A stretch of 64,000 nucleotides of DNA from Pieris napi (Eukaryota > Arthropoda > Insecta > Lepidoptera > Pieridae). Within the stretch, counting starts at the first letter, position 1. The number at the start of each line of letters is the position of its first letter. Shown piece by piece: positions 23,501 through 36,500 of the stretch. Location of the stretch: the NCBI RefSeq assembly GCF_905475465.1, contig NC_062239.1, positions 1,550,001 through 1,614,000 of the forward strand, in the 5' to 3' direction. The notes under the pieces were generated by a model, which saw nothing but the letters and a program-made list of their open reading frames with translations, was not told where the DNA came from and did no database searches. Position numbers and translations under genes: made by a program.

Positions 23501-26500
23501 GTCACTCGAATTTGTCTGACTGATGAAATATAACTTTGTAGTAGTTACTTGAATAATATATTTAAAAGTCAGACATGAAAAAATAAGTAAAGTTCATTAA
23601 TTTTTTGTCGAGCTTTAAAGCGTCTGACAAAAGCTCTGGTCCATGAAAAGTGTCTGACACTTTATAATTCTAGTTTAGAATAATATTCTACAAAATATAT
23701 ATACAATTCAGCCATACAAATTTAAGTTAGATAACTCATATTTTTAGTTACCTTTCTCACCTGGTACCTGCCCAGGTGTCACAGGGCAAGCTCCACAAGT
23801 AGGCAGGTATTTAAAGTATACTAGACGACACTAATTAGTGAAGGTTTCATCCATGTGAAAATAAGTTATGTCAGAACGCTCTGGGATCTTACTCTAATAG
23901 TAAAATTATTGTATATTAATGTGAGCAGTGTTGGCCTAGTGGCTTCAGCGTGTGACTCTCATCCCTGAGGTCTTAGGTTCGAACCCCGGCAGTGCAACAA
24001 TGGACTCTCTTTCCATGCGAGCATTTAACATTTGCTTGCGGTGTAGGAAAACATCGTGAGGAAACCGACATGTCTTAGACCCAAAAAGTCGACGGCGTTT
24101 GTCAGGCACAGGAGGCTGATCACCTACTTGCCTATTAGATTGTAAAATGATCATGAAACATATTCAGAAATCTGAGGCCATGACCTAGAGGTTGTAGCGC
24201 CATACATTTATTGTTTTATTGTATACTAATAAAACAATCACATTGTTTTGGTATGTTAAATATATTTAAACAAGTAAAACAATTTTTAAGCACGTATGAT
24301 ATAATTAATATATAATGTTAATCATATTATCCGTTATTTATTATGCGTCACACGCATTAAAACGAAATGTAAATAAAAAACTAAAGTATAAAATACCTAA
24401 CCTGCCACTTACGTACATACTCACGTAATTAAACTTATATCAACTTTCAATTCAAGTTTTGTATAGAGCTCTGAAAATGAGACTGATATACGACATTACT
24501 GGAAATCAAACCTCCATATCGAAGCTTTGTTTGTTAATTACTTGGTCATGAATATATTTCATTATAAGAAAATAATTAATTAGCGTATGTACAGTATACC
24601 TTCGGGTTCTAACGCAAACTAATAGCACAAATATGTAATGTCAATAAGAGATTCCAAGAAAGTCACAAAAAGGAGTCATTATAGTCAATAAAGTTCAGTT
24701 TACATTTGAAAAATTAAATAAATTTTTTTTTTTTTTTTACATTAAGTGTAACATAAATTCCATTATTATATATTTAGAACATCTCTACCAAACACTAAAA
24801 TGTATGTTGTAGCTTGATGAGCTCAGTTTTTTCACAAATATTAATTTAAATATTCAATTTAATTCACTTCTAATTCACAAAGCATTGCTAAATTTCTTTG
24901 ATAAAATAATTAAAAGTAAATGACAAATGTCATTATGGTCATTCAAAATTCTTGGCATACGAACTTCACGCATATTCTATTTCTTTTTACTTGTAGATTG
25001 TCTTATTCCTATCTCGCTCGCGCACGCTATAATCACACTCCCAATTTTGTGTCACAGATGCGCGCGCATCGTAAAATTTCACCCTCATAAATTTTTCATA
25101 ACGCGCCTAAAGAAGTATAACTTCAAAAAAAATTCTTATTGTATTTTTTATAAAATATTTATCAACTGAGTTTTGTTTAAATGTGTATTCCGTTTAAGGT
25201 TTAAGGCTTTTATGTATCGTGTAATTGCGAAATACTGTATGTCAAATAAATATATATATGTTTTTTAATTGATCCATCTGCAATCAGCCTCTTGGCATTT
25301 ATTAGATTTTATGAGAAATTATGGCAATTAGGGAACGCAAATCCAATATTTTTTTATTCCCTCCGTAATTCGTAAACTGTCAGACTGCGGCAAGTTTCGC
25401 CCTTTTCAGCCGATACACACTGTCCGTCGTTTCCAACAGGCAAAGCTAGGGTGTTGACGTGTTGCTGAAGTCTCATTTTGTATCGCACGGTTGATCTTTT
25501 AATGTCTTCCGCGACAGTGGAAGTGGAATAAATATAAATAAATATATGTTATTTTCCAGATATTCGTCGCAGTGGCTGTACCTCTAGATATTCCCGATAA
25601 AAATGTCTTCGTGTCATATAACTTCGAGTCAAACCTCGGTGTAGTGACCAACATCACTCAAATTGATGAAGTTCTCTTCCCCAATCTACCGGTAATTATT
25701 TACACATAATCTCCTTTAAAATTATGCTACCTTATAATGAAAATGTGACTTGAATAGACCTTAACACGTTCACTGCGGCAAGTAAAATAATAATGTTTCA
25801 TCAGGTGCGGCGGCGGGCCAAAATGCGCCCCCAATGATATTTCCGCCGGTGCGTGGCAGGTCTTTCTAGACCCAACAGCACTAGGATAGATTAAATTGCT
25901 ATAACTTTGTGGAAACATAATGTATAATTTTTTTTTTATATTGTTAGAATGACCTTGAACCCAACTTCCTTAGGTTTGATTCGCCCCGGGATCTGGCAAA
26001 CAGGAAATGAGAAATAAAGCAGGAAAAGCGGCAGGCCGATATCGACCTGAACCGCACTAGAATATATTTTTAGTAGTGATGGGACAGAGAAATATCGAAA
26101 ATAAAACAGAATTATCGTAAACTCAACTCAAACTCAAACTCAAAATATCTTTATTCAAGTGGGTAACCAAGTACACTTTCGAATCGTCAAGTTAAATTAA
26201 TCGTAAATTTACATTTACTACTAAAGGAACTGAAAAATTTATTTATTTACTTATGTATGCCTGTCTTGGAAACAGAAATACTTTTTATTTTTCTTAGTGG
26301 AAAATATTTCTTCACTGCTGTCACTATCACTGTGAATAACTGCAAGGCGAATTACTCTATTTTCCAAAATTTGTATTTTTCTTGTATTGCTTGCCATGGT
26401 TGATAATATCGAACGCTATGTTAGATTAGTTAGATAGCACAACACTAACTGGTCGGGCGCGCGGTCTGTGCGGTATCGGGTCGCCAGCTGCCTGTTGGGT

Positions 26501-28788
26501 GGGCGGGCTAAAATAGGCCCACTGCCGCACTGAGCGGATGCAAAGCAGCGTCAGTGCGTGGTAGGTCGATAAAAGCCTGCCGTTATGTTTTGATGGGGAA
26601 AACCTACAATTTTGACCGCAAGATGAAATATATATTTGTCCCTGTCGAATTTTTACAAACACCTAAGATAATCGTTACGCACCAGCGAGAGGGACATAGA
26701 TTTCTTCGTCCGCACCAGCGGAAATACCGCGGCAGGCTGATATCGGCCTGTTACGCAGTGAACGTGTTAAAAACCTAGTAGCCGTATGACACTGGTGTTA
26801 TATAGTATAGTATATCACCTCTAAATGGACTATTCAAAGCAAAAGCAATTTCTCAATTTCGCAATTGCTCCTTAGCTTACCGTTAATGACCTGACAAATA
26901 AACTCTTAGTATTCGATTTAGATTGAGACTTTCCGAAAATATTAGAATTAATTTACGAAGGAGACAGGGCAGGGCCGGCTTAGGGGAGGGCAATTGGGGC
27001 CACAGGCCCGGGGCCCCCACCAAAGATGTACCACCGCAATAGAGACTTCGGATTTTCTTTTTAATTCCTACTACTAATCTTTACCTTTGCCTTTGTACAA
27101 ACATGATATGCTGTTCTTAAATATTAACAGAAACATTGATCTGTATTTATAATTTCATGTGTTTGTTAAACTTATATATTAAAAGAATCTACTAGAATTC
27201 GCAATAAATTATTGATTGAAAAACTTTATTTAAAAATAATTTGGGGCCTCCACTCCTTGTTGCCCCGAGGCCTCCAGGCCTCTAAATCCTTCGAGACATA
27301 ATACATTAATCATGTTTTTCGTTAAAGAACTGTTAAAATAAAGGTCTATTTAAACAATATTATCATTACTTATTTTAATTTTTCAGATCGTTTCTCGTCA
27401 CAGCAGAAGTATAACAAGGGAATTGGCGTACACAGTATTAGAAACTAAATTCCAAGAGTGAGTGCTTTAAAATTTATTAAAGGGATGATTGATATTTTAT
27501 ATTTTCTCACCGACTCATAGTTTTAAATAAATAACTGCGCGTTTTCACTCTTAATATAAGTAGAATTTGTATTTTAAATTTAGAACTTACCTTTATTTGT
27601 TTAATACACAGTGTTAAACAAGTTAATCAGACTTTTTTGTGACACATTAAACTTGGTCTCACGTAGATAACAATAATCTTACGCTTTTTTTAGGTATCGA
27701 CATTTTTTATCCCGCCCTTTTCTTTGATCTTTCGTAAAAAAAGATCAATGTTAGAGTTTATTACAATTCAGGACTGGGAAGTCACTGTACCCTAGGGTAA
27801 AATATCACTTATTAAGTAAACAGTTTATAAAAAAAAATACCTTTTTGTTTAAAACTAGCTTATGTATCACCATTGTACAATAAATCAGAATATCTATTAA
27901 TTATATTTATTATTATATCTATTAATTAGTATATTGTGGCCTTATTGAATCATTTCGTTCATTACAATATCTCAAAAAAAGACACGTTGTCTTTTAAGCA
28001 CCTTATAATCGGGTAAAACTATGTTTATAACATTAATTTACAACTTAAATAATTTCAGAAACGGCATGAACGGAAGAGAGTGTTTGCTTCGTAACATCTG
28101 TGAGGCAGCGGAGACTCCGCTACATCACAACGGTCTTCTGGGCCACATCATGCATATTATTTTCACGTAAGTTTTGACTAAATTTAATAATATTGTTGTG
28201 AAAACTACTACTACTGATCATAGCCGAAGCGATAGTTTGTCAATATAGGTTTATTTATCTTTAAATGTTTTTATTATATTTGTTTTGAAATATACAGATA
28301 AAATAGAAGAAGATTCATTATTTATAAAAACAATACTCCGTCTAATTGCTCCGTTCTAAGGTGTATCACAGCGTAAACACTATTATACGAAATAGTCCTT
28401 TAAAATACTTTAAATTTGGATACTGTTTTAATGTTTAGTTGGGATATGTTTGTATGTAAAGTTATACATGAATTAATAAATAAAATTCACATATTTCTAT
28501 CTGTTCTGATACGATTATCGAATACAATTAAAAGTAATAAGAGAACTCGCTCTGTTAAAAATGTTGCACAGTGCTGCATAAGTTTACTCTTGGTCAGTGT
28601 TGGTATCTTAAAGAAATATTAAAAGAAGTTCTCTTTTCAGGCCTTCAGCATCAAAAGAAGAAGGCATAGATGACATATATTATGAAGCAGAGGCAGATGG
28701 ACAGAGAGGTGACTGTGACAAGTACTACAACGAATGCCCGCTAAGCCTTTTTGACATGATTACTGAACTTGTTGTAACCAAACATTAA
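20529..28788 (+). CDS. DM4/DM12-family secreted protein (185 aa), complete
   Basis: Six exons: 20529-20554, 21810-21882, 25560-25691, 27387-27457, 28059-28166 and 28641-28788 (stop TAA). Phases 2,0,0,2,2 and the 26-nt first exon are identical to the gene upstream. The joined 558 nt are open. Start ATG at 20529 gives the signal peptide MYRSIVFILVLAAVKS across splice 1. Then QKRGLIFPPTTLYG, IFVAVAVPLDIPD, a sequon N-I-T near residue 64, RELAYTVLETKFQ, and the DM4/DM12 domain: NGRECLLRNICEAAE, NGLLGHIMHIIFTPS, IYYEAEADG, DCDKYYNECPLSLFD. The four domain cysteines are all present. An upstream out-of-frame ATG lies at 20473 if transcription starts that far back. Intron 2 contains a 1.95-kb TIR element and a SINE; intron 3 a piggyBac-like element. 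An ATTAAA at 28825-28830 is the likely polyadenylation signal. Function in the family is unknown; secretion is inferred. Confidence 0.9.
21938..23890. mobile_element. 1.95-kb DNA element with about 450-bp terminal inverted repeats
   Basis: The left end AAGATCCCAGAGCGTTCTGA is mirrored exactly at the right end TCAGAACGCTCTGGGATCTT. The arms stay near-identical inwards (for example GAGCTTGCCCTGTGACACCT and AGTGCGAGCGCGAGAGCACT) to about 22390 and back from about 23420. The right arm has a short duplication (TTTGTGTTTAGGGG twice) and a few mismatches. The central 1 kb includes a coding remnant on the minus strand. I see no convincing target-site duplication and no transposase catalytic motifs, so the superfamily is unassigned. 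It lies in intron 2 of the 185-aa DM4/DM12 gene. Confidence 0.85.
22826..23400 (-). pseudogene. Intron-containing coding remnant carried by the long-TIR element
   Basis: From about 23400 down to 23025 a frame encodes, among others, LLKFICEIYSVPGVLDVDAA, SSLPPCKTELFQQFLRANY and GWRLEENQYHFHWFDGDQLP. After an 80-bp GT-AG intron (23024-22945) it continues with an acidic tail (AASNDNITDDDEDDLNGQY, ending NDCVDNCDV) and a TAA stop at 22828-22826. The motif PPC...ELxQQFLRAxYIxxIWxxA recalls the C-terminal part of proteins encoded by eukaryotic transposons, but I cannot name the family. The 5' part is missing: the frame runs into the right inverted repeat. It is therefore a truncated C-terminal piece, either the element's own gene or a captured one. 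Confidence 0.55.
23923..24210 (+). repeat. SINE family 1, near full-length copy
   Basis: It starts GAGCAGTGTTGGCCTAGTGG, has GTCTTAGGTTCGAACCCCGG (B box) and ends TTGTAGCGCCATACATTTA. It begins only 32 bp from the end of the long-TIR element. Confidence 0.88.
24690..25125 (+). repeat. Dispersed repeat, inverted partner at 36640-36895
   Basis: It shares with the later copy the blocks TATAGTCAATAAAGTTCA, ACATTAAGTGTAACATAAATTC, GATGCGCGCGCATCGTAAAA and CTAAAGAAGTATAACTTC. The last two blocks recall a common lepidopteran LINE 3' region. The longest open frame in it is not a host gene. A poly(T) run is at 24723-24739. Confidence 0.65.
25761..26770. mobile_element. piggyBac-like non-autonomous element with TTAA flanks
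   Basis: The left boundary is TTAACACGTTCACTGCGG (25761-) and the right boundary CGCAGTGAACGTGTTAA (-26770), a 13-bp terminal inverted repeat directly inside TTAA, the piggyBac target. Subterminal GC-rich repeats are related in inverse: TTTCCGCCGGTGCG on the left, CGCACCAGCGGAAATACCGC on the right. Inside, on the minus strand near 26395-26270, a frame starts MASNTRKIQILENRVI and passes an acidic SDSDSSEE segment, as at the N-terminus of many piggyBac transposases. The catalytic region is missing. A LINE 3' tail (about 26122-26200) is inserted in it. Confidence 0.75.
26965..27295. mobile_element. Possible MITE with GGCC-rich ends
   Basis: The left end is CAGGGCCGGCTTAGGGGAGG with GGCCACAGGCCCGGGGCC. 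The right end has GGGGCCTCCACTCC, TTGCCCCGAGGCCTCC and AGGCCTCTAAATC. These give imperfect inverted GGGCAA/TTGCCC-type matches around an A/T-rich interior. Superfamily uncertain (hAT-like is possible). Confidence 0.35.
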
Positions 28789-30249
28789 AAAGTATTTTGA
28801 ATTGTTTTTCTTACTTTACATTTCATTAAATAACATTAACAGTCCCTTATATACCTGAAGATTACACCTTACACACTAAATTTAATTGAATCGATACTGA
28901 ACAAAACTGTATTCGATCATTAAATTGTTGCTTTCAATTTTATCATTTGTTTCTGTTATTTCATTTACCATGATAGAATTTTTCGATGATTGACTCCTAT
29001 TAATTGATGGTTTTAATTAAACAAATTTAACGAATTTTAATGTTTCGTAATGGAATACAAATCATACCAGGAATACTAGATATTTTAAAAATAATTTAAT
29101 AAAATTTAGTTTACTACTGTACTTGAGAACTTTTTTCAGGTAGTATTTAATTACTATTCACTATTCAACATTCACCTCTAGATATTGATTAGTATTATAG
29201 TTAATTATAGTTCTCTTATAATTGAAAATTTTAGCTTATGTTTGCAACTACGAAAATGTGTCAGTTCAAAAGGCATTATGCTATGCTACTTCCAAACAAA
29301 AGGTGTCTCAATGAAGAATTTGTAACAATTTAATTATTTAATTTAAAATCCCATAACTCCCTTTATGAGTCATTTATAAGTTTGTAATTTATCTTTGATC
29401 ATTTTTATTTCGGCTTAACTATTTATTTAATTACACCGAAAAATGACTTCTATATATAAATTACCTTAATTATCTTTCTATATGTGGAGGCGGCTAAATA
29501 AAACAATCTTCATAATAGATTATATATTGTGCTTCTAAATTACATAGAACCTTATTACATATTAGTAAAAGTAAAATTCACAGCCTTAATACTTAAAATT
29601 ATACCTTGTATATCGCTAATTAAGTGTGATCATTGAAACTACTAATAATTACTTATTAATTAAATTGCATACCACGAGTTTGCATAAAAGGAATTTTACG
29701 CGTACTCTTTTTATAAAAATATTTGACACAAACTTGTGATTGAACGTTGGCGAGTCGAGAGAATTATTATGAAGTAAAGACTACAATTTTGTCTTAAGAT
29801 CGTAATCATGTGGACACTTCTTACAAACCTTGCAAAAAAACTAAAGAGTCATTAATTCCACCACAGTAAAATCTATCTAAGACTTAAATTATTGACAATG
29901 TATTATAACACATATTGTTAACACAGCCTGTAGACATCTGCTACAACTTTAACATGATTTTAAAGTTCTATTTCGTGTATCGAAAGGCTTGCAACGATCT
30001 CTCACTGACTGAAGCCTTCAAATTTCGAAATGCGGAGTTAGTATTTGTTATGTATTACGTACACATTAAGTTTTAACTATAACTAGAAGTTAAACGTCTT
30101 TTTGTCTATTTATTATTATTATTTTATTTAATTAAAACATAAAAATACTGTTTGCGATTTAGAACAGTGCCAGGTCTTCCTGTCCAGTTTACGCCTTTTA
30201 TTTAAGAAAGCAGTAAACGCTAGAATCATTCAATTTTTGATAGTAATAC
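28789..30249. other. Convergent intergenic spacer
   Basis: This is about 1.5 kb of A/T-rich DNA between the 3' ends of the DM4/DM12 gene (+) and the receptor gene (-). I see no repeat family, exon or structured RNA in it. Confidence 0.5.
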
Positions 30250-30273
30250 TTTATTATATTTTATATCTTTATT
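30250..30273 (-). terminator. Polyadenylation signals of the receptor gene
   Basis: Two minus-strand AATAAA hexamers, 30273-30268 and 30255-30250, lie 23 and 41 nt after the stop codon. More lie further on (for example near 30200), so the true 3' end is not fixed. Confidence 0.5.
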
Positions 30274-30295
30274 AGAACATGGCTGTATTCTTCGT

Positions 30296-30511
30296 CTACA
30301 CAATACCAATTGTCTCAACATCCTTAGGGTAATAGAAGTTATTCTTCCTCATCGGAATAGAAGACAGTTCTTGATCAACTGGAACACGGGTGTCGTAGAG
30401 TGAAGGTGATTGGAAGATGATTCCAAAGGTCCCAACAAAGCAGGCAATGGTGAACAGCCAGAGGAAGAACCTGTCTAGTACCATAGACATGAATTTCCAA
30501 TCTTCAACAAC
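30296..30511 (-). CDS. nAChR terminal exon: M4 and C-terminus
   Basis: 216 nt including TAG; acceptor CTTCCGCAG. It encodes VVEDWKFMSMVLDRFFLWLF, the rest of M4 (TIACFVGTFGIIF), then QSPSLYDTRVPVDQELSSIP and a tail ending KDVETIGIV. The extracellular tail is longer than in many vertebrate subunits, typical for insects. Confidence 0.95.
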   Translation of the reverse strand, partial: VVEDWKFMSMVLDRFFLWLFTIACFVGTFGIIFQSPSLYDTRVPVDQELSSIPMRKNNFYYPKDVETIGIV

Positions 30512-33500
30512 CTGCGGAAGAGGAATATTTTAATGATGATGATATATTTCACCTTGATGATTGACACCTATAATTAAAATGTATATATTGTATTTTAACG
30601 GGTTCAACTCAGGGTAGCAAGCTATGATGAAGTATAATTGTTTTAAAAACTACTTGAGCCAAATTACTGAACCAATTCTTAAAAAGCCGACAACGCAGTC
30701 GCGAGCCCCCTGGCATTGAAAATGTCCATGGGCGGCGGTATCACTTAACATCCGATGAACCTCCTGGACGTTTTCCCCCTGTTCTATAAAAAAAACTTAA
30801 TTTCCATTGATTTGCTCTTTGCAGTATTTAAGATTGGTTAAAATTTGAAATATGCATTTTGCAACATCTACAAAAATTTGAAAACCTGAAAGAGATTTTA
30901 AAAAGAAAAGATATTATCGATAAAACCGTTTTTTAGTAACTTCCATTGTATCCTCATATGTTCAATTCAAGAACATATAGCATCATATAATTGACCAAAA
31001 TCAAAAACAATTGAAGGTATTTCTATTATAATAAATCTCTAATATAATTCTTTTTAATACCGTGCTATAACCAAATGTTTATAATTTATTTAACCTGATC
31101 ATACAGCTATTCGAAACAACTCTTTAAGCAGAATTTTTTCATTATTTCCCGTCGCCAATGGCTTTTTGTGCTTTAATGAAAGGAAGCGTATTATCGTGTA
31201 ATTTCCTGATGTAGATTAAGAGGCTCGCGATAATGTAACGCTGATGAAAACTAAAGGACTTTGTTGGTGTAGTTCACAGTCAAAGGACGTAAAATAGCAA
31301 TTTGGCACTCGCTGGTATGGAAAATATGTAAAGAAAGCTTTGTTGCCGTTTCTTTTCGAGATTTTTTTTAGAATTAACACATTGGAATATTTATAATGGT
31401 GTGTTGAAATTTATAATGGATTTTGCTAGGTAACAAAACGATCACGATTTTTTCTCTGATGAGTGTTGGTCTAGTGTCTTGGGCTTGCGGCGATAACTAA
31501 GAACTCCCAAATTTGGTCTGGCGTTTGTATCACGCCTAAGGACTTATCCTTCTATATGCGCCACTAATACTCGCTCATCCTAGAGCAGTGATGGCCTGCT
31601 TCAGCGTGCGACTCTCATACCTGAGGTCGTAGGTTCGATCCCCAGCTGTGCACCAATGGACTTTCTTTCTATGTGCGCATTTAACATTTGCTCGAAGGGT
31701 GAAGGAAAACATCGTGAGGAAACCGACATATCTTAGACCCAAAAGTCGACTTGCCATTTAAAAATGATCATGTAACAGATTCAGAAATCTGAGGCAAGAC
31801 CTAAAGAGGTTGTAGCGCCACTGATTTATTTTAATACTCACTCAGTAAGGTGTTGTCATTTATAATATTCTTTTGCAAAATAAGTATAAGTATTAACAAA
31901 TTCGTAAGAGCAAACTTAAGGAAATGTTTGATTCCAAAGGCTTCTATTTGAGATAAAAGTCAAAGAAGCGCAAGCTAACTCAATTTATACTTATGACAGA
32001 GTATCGGAAAATACTTGTTTCCATATATATACAGGTTTAGGATAACGTATTTTCTTTTAGCAAAACTTAATTTATGTAATAACAAGTTATTCACACTATC
32101 ATCAATAACAATTTTAAAATAAAAGTATTGTGTTAAACTGATTTAGGCCGTAATGCTTCTGTAGTCTATACTCTTCTGAAATGCTACTGAATTTTTGAAG
32201 TGTTAGTAAATTTTAAAAATTATAACGCGTAAGGTTTATAGGTAGTGCATTTATTATTGCCAGTAATGCTGATTGGAAGTGGAAATTTTCATAAAACGTG
32301 GAGACGAAAATATTCGGAAAATTCAGAATAAGTCGTCTGTATAAGATATTCAAAATAAAATCCATAAAGTATAATATTATAGGTCCCTAGGTGAAGCTTA
32401 CATTTTCAATGTCAACCTAAGGAACTTCATACATACAACTCTTGGAAATCGTCTTTGAATGAACAAAATTAGCGTCCAAATAGACATAACTGACCAACCA
32501 ATATCAATGTAAAACGAAATTTCTTTCCCGTTCTGTAAATTCTATAAAAGTATTGCAGTTCATAACGAGGTTTCAAAGTGAAGTTCGAGTTCAGGCCCGG
32601 CTCGTTACTGCACTTTTTGCATTCTACAAAACTAATAAAGTTCCGAAACAAGGCATTATTATATTACCTTCAGAAATTCAATTCGTTTATTGCATCTTCT
32701 GATACAATTGTTCCAATGGAAGTTATATCGTTGTTGTCAACTGATAGATTATTATTTATGCATTTTTTACGATTCGCGTCTAACTCAATAGTAGTTAATT
32801 GCTACGTGACCGTAGAAATGTTTAAGGGTTTGTGTGTGCAAGCACAATTTCTGAAAAACAGAGTAAATTTAGTAGGTAAGATTTGCCTTAATTTTAAAAT
32901 AATTGAATACCTATATATATCTTAATCCTGACCAACAATATATTACTTATTTGATCAAAAATAATAAATTAACATTAAATAACCAAAATAAAGTAATTTA
33001 TTAAATTTTTGACTAAATATATAAACTTAGTTAACTCAAATTCTTTTTTTACCTAAACATAAACAACATTAATTGGTTTCAATATAAAAAAGGTACAAAT
33101 TTCTGATATAAATTGATTTTCTAGTACTTATTTATTGGTCCCTTTGTTCAAAGTCCTTTAATCTCGTGACAATGTATGGGACTGGTATATTCTTGAGTCT
33201 GCAGAATTGATCACTTAAGACAATCTTTTGTTCCTGATCCAAAATAATTATTAATAAATCACCAGAAATATACGGGGTATGACGATGTAAAGAATTGTCT
33301 AATATATATATGTGCTTGAAAAAAAAATACACGTTGATTTGAGAACCTTTATCGGTTTTAAAAGGTTAAGTTTTTGGTTAAAACCAAAATAAAACTATTA
33401 CTTCTACAGATTACAGGACGCAACATGCAATCTTCATGTTGGATTATTTATTTAAAGAAACTGACCACAGTATAAATTAATGGTACTAGTATTCCATGTG

Positions 33501-36500
33501 GAATACTCAGTAGGTCAAAGTTGAAGTCAACGAGGCGTTGCTCTGTGTTAGCCGAAATCAGTGAGTGCACGCTCTCAAGGGAATTGAGCACACTTTATAA
33601 ACACTATTCATTTTGATAAAACATAGTTGGAATATTTAAGTATTTATCTAGGTATATTACATTCACACATTATGGTTAACTTATAGCTAATCCGATATAT
33701 CAAATATCAGCATAGAAAGACAATTTACCAAACGCCTGATGGAAATTGCATAGCAAAGTTGTCATTAGCCAATTATAAAGTTTTCAGGCGAAATAATCTA
33801 CGATGCTGTCAATATATCTATATTTTTCGGTCAAGAACTTTAGCCGAAGTAACAAATAGCACTATGTTACTTTTTGGTTAAATACATATATCAACTGAAT
33901 AGTTTTAAATAAGAAATTCGCGACGATAGTTTAAAAATTTCTATCACTGATCACATTGTGACAGTCTGACCATTGCTGTATACGTGGAGTTAGTATAATT
34001 CGTGTTTATATGTGTTAAAATTTAAAAAACAAGCCAACACATTCATTCAAAATATTGGATCGAACTATACTGAATGAATGAATTAAATTCTTAGCAGTAT
34101 TTCGCTTATTTTTTTTTAAGTACTATTGCATTTGCTTAAAACAAATATTATAATGTACCCACACAAACCAACTTCTAAAATTAATAATTACCAAGGCAAA
34201 CGTGGTAAAGCAGAATTTCATACCAAGTTTCATACTTACTAACGCCAAACGCACGAGATTAATACAATGAAGGTTATTTAAAATTTGCGGCGAATGGTAA
34301 TATTTGTGACAATTTTGGTGAGTGTTTGCATTAGATATGGTTTAACCAAAGCATATTAAATTATTGAAAGTAAATATCCGATTAAGCCTTACATTATCTA
34401 TCGGTATGTAAATTTTAATGCTTGTATTTAATTTCAATGCGGTTAAATATTCGTTCAGTATAATTGGAGGTTTTATAATGTATTTCGAATACATTTTAAA
34501 TTATTGTTTTAAATTTCACTTGACATGTTATTACGAATTGTTATTTATTCATACATTTTAGTGTATAATATGCGATATCGTAGTAAAACTGAAAATATTT
34601 TTGTTATTTCGTATATTATTAAAAATGACTAGGTGTCGTTTATCAGACAATTGTTAGATATGTGATTTTTTCGCGCAAGTGTAATTAAGTATCTTAATCA
34701 GTTTGCTTTTATATTTAGACTCAAAAGCAAAAACAATAGCGAACTAATTTCTAAGAAAAAATTCTCCTGAAACAAATTTAAGAATATTGTATTCCTACAT
34801 TTACTTATAAATACAAAAAGATCCGAGAACAGTTTACATGCACATATACAATTCGAAATTTATTGCGCAATGTGATAAAATATTCAAGTAAGCATCGCAT
34901 ATAAAATGAATGGCTTCCCAAAAGGCATTTCAAGAGTGCAACTGATGCACTTTGGAAGAATACTACGTTTATCTAGCTACGTTTTATAGCGCGATCAAAT
35001 TTTCATATTAACGATTTTATACTGGACTTACGAATATATTAAATTATTTGTTCACTCATTATTTCTCTATATCTAGTGTATTTAATGTTACTCTGATACA
35101 CATATTTGCATGCAGAAGTCATACATTCGATTTACGATTTTTTTTTTCTATCTACGTATTAAACTCGCTTGTAAACTAAAACGTGACAAGGAAACTAGTA
35201 ACTGTCTTACTCACAAAATCGACATATAATGTCAGGCAGAATAAAATAATACAAAATCAGTGGCGCTACAACCTCTTTAGGTCTGGGCCTCACTTCTGAA
35301 TCATGATAATTTTTCAATCTAATAGGCAAGTAGGTGATCAGCCTCCTGTACCAGATACACGCCGTCGATTTTTTGGGGCGAATGTTAAATACGCACATAG
35401 AAAGAATGTCCATCGGTGCACAGTCGGGGATCGAACCAACGACCTCAGGGATGAGAGTCGCACGCTGAAGCCACTAGGCCAACACTGCTCAAACTGTGTC
35501 AGGCAGAAGGCACACTTAATTGTTCATAAAATAAAATGACCAAAGACATTGTTGCAGTCTGAAGTTTATTGGCGGTGGCCCTACAACTGACTGATTATTA
35601 TTATACTTACTGCGATACGAATGTTAATTAAATAGTGAGTTTTCATTCATTTGGGTTGCCTGTAACGATTCCAGGAGTTGAACAATAAGGTGAAAAACCT
35701 TATTTGTTTCATTTATATTTCTTGTTATTTTGTGTATCATTAAAAATTACTCGATGTGGTCTATCTGAATAGATATGCGATATTTTTACGAGTCTTTTTC
35801 ACTAACAATTAAAATTTTGCCTTTTTTGTTATTTGTGTTCACAACAACAAGTAACATATAATAACTTTTATTTGATCAAATATACAAATAATCTATAATT
35901 TATTAAAGCTATAAGGTAAACATTAAAGTAACACAAGTCTCTTTGAAGGTAAGTAATACAATTTTGCCAAAAGAAATGCACTTTCTGGTAGCAATATGCG
36001 GATCTAAAGTGCTTGAAGTGGAATGAAATTCAATATCCTTACCACAGATCTCATAATGGACCCTGTGCCTTGGAGACACTTACGAGTTTTACGACCTTCA
36101 TATTGACATTTTGACGATATGAAACTGACATAAATATTCTTAGGTGACGTCTAATATACTCGTATAAGGAGAAAATATCGGTTTAATGGCCAGTAAGGCG
36201 ATTTTCCCAATCAATATGCAGTTTTTATACAGATCGCGGGAGGCTCATCTAATGTCAAAGTAATCTCTGCCCATTGATACTTACATTGCCAGAATGCGCA
36301 TCGCTGTCATTTTAAGAAAAAAAAATCACATCATTTAATTTTATAGGTAACAAAATGTACTCTTATGAACGCCAAAAAAGAAATATATATTAAATACTTC
36401 TAATTTTACATTTACTGGCAGTTCTTAAATCTAGGGCGTGGAACGGACGAGAAGAACTGACAGTAATGTCTCCGTAACTCTTAAATCGTCTAGGTCCTTT

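Noticed and set aside
24927..25169. 80-codon open frame with a hydrophobic start
   Set aside because: It falls within a dispersed repeat whose inverted copy at 36640-36895 gives a different frame.
32578..32925. 115-codon open frame on the plus strand
   Set aside because: Antisense within the receptor intron, begins without an ATG context of note, no domain or paralogue seen.
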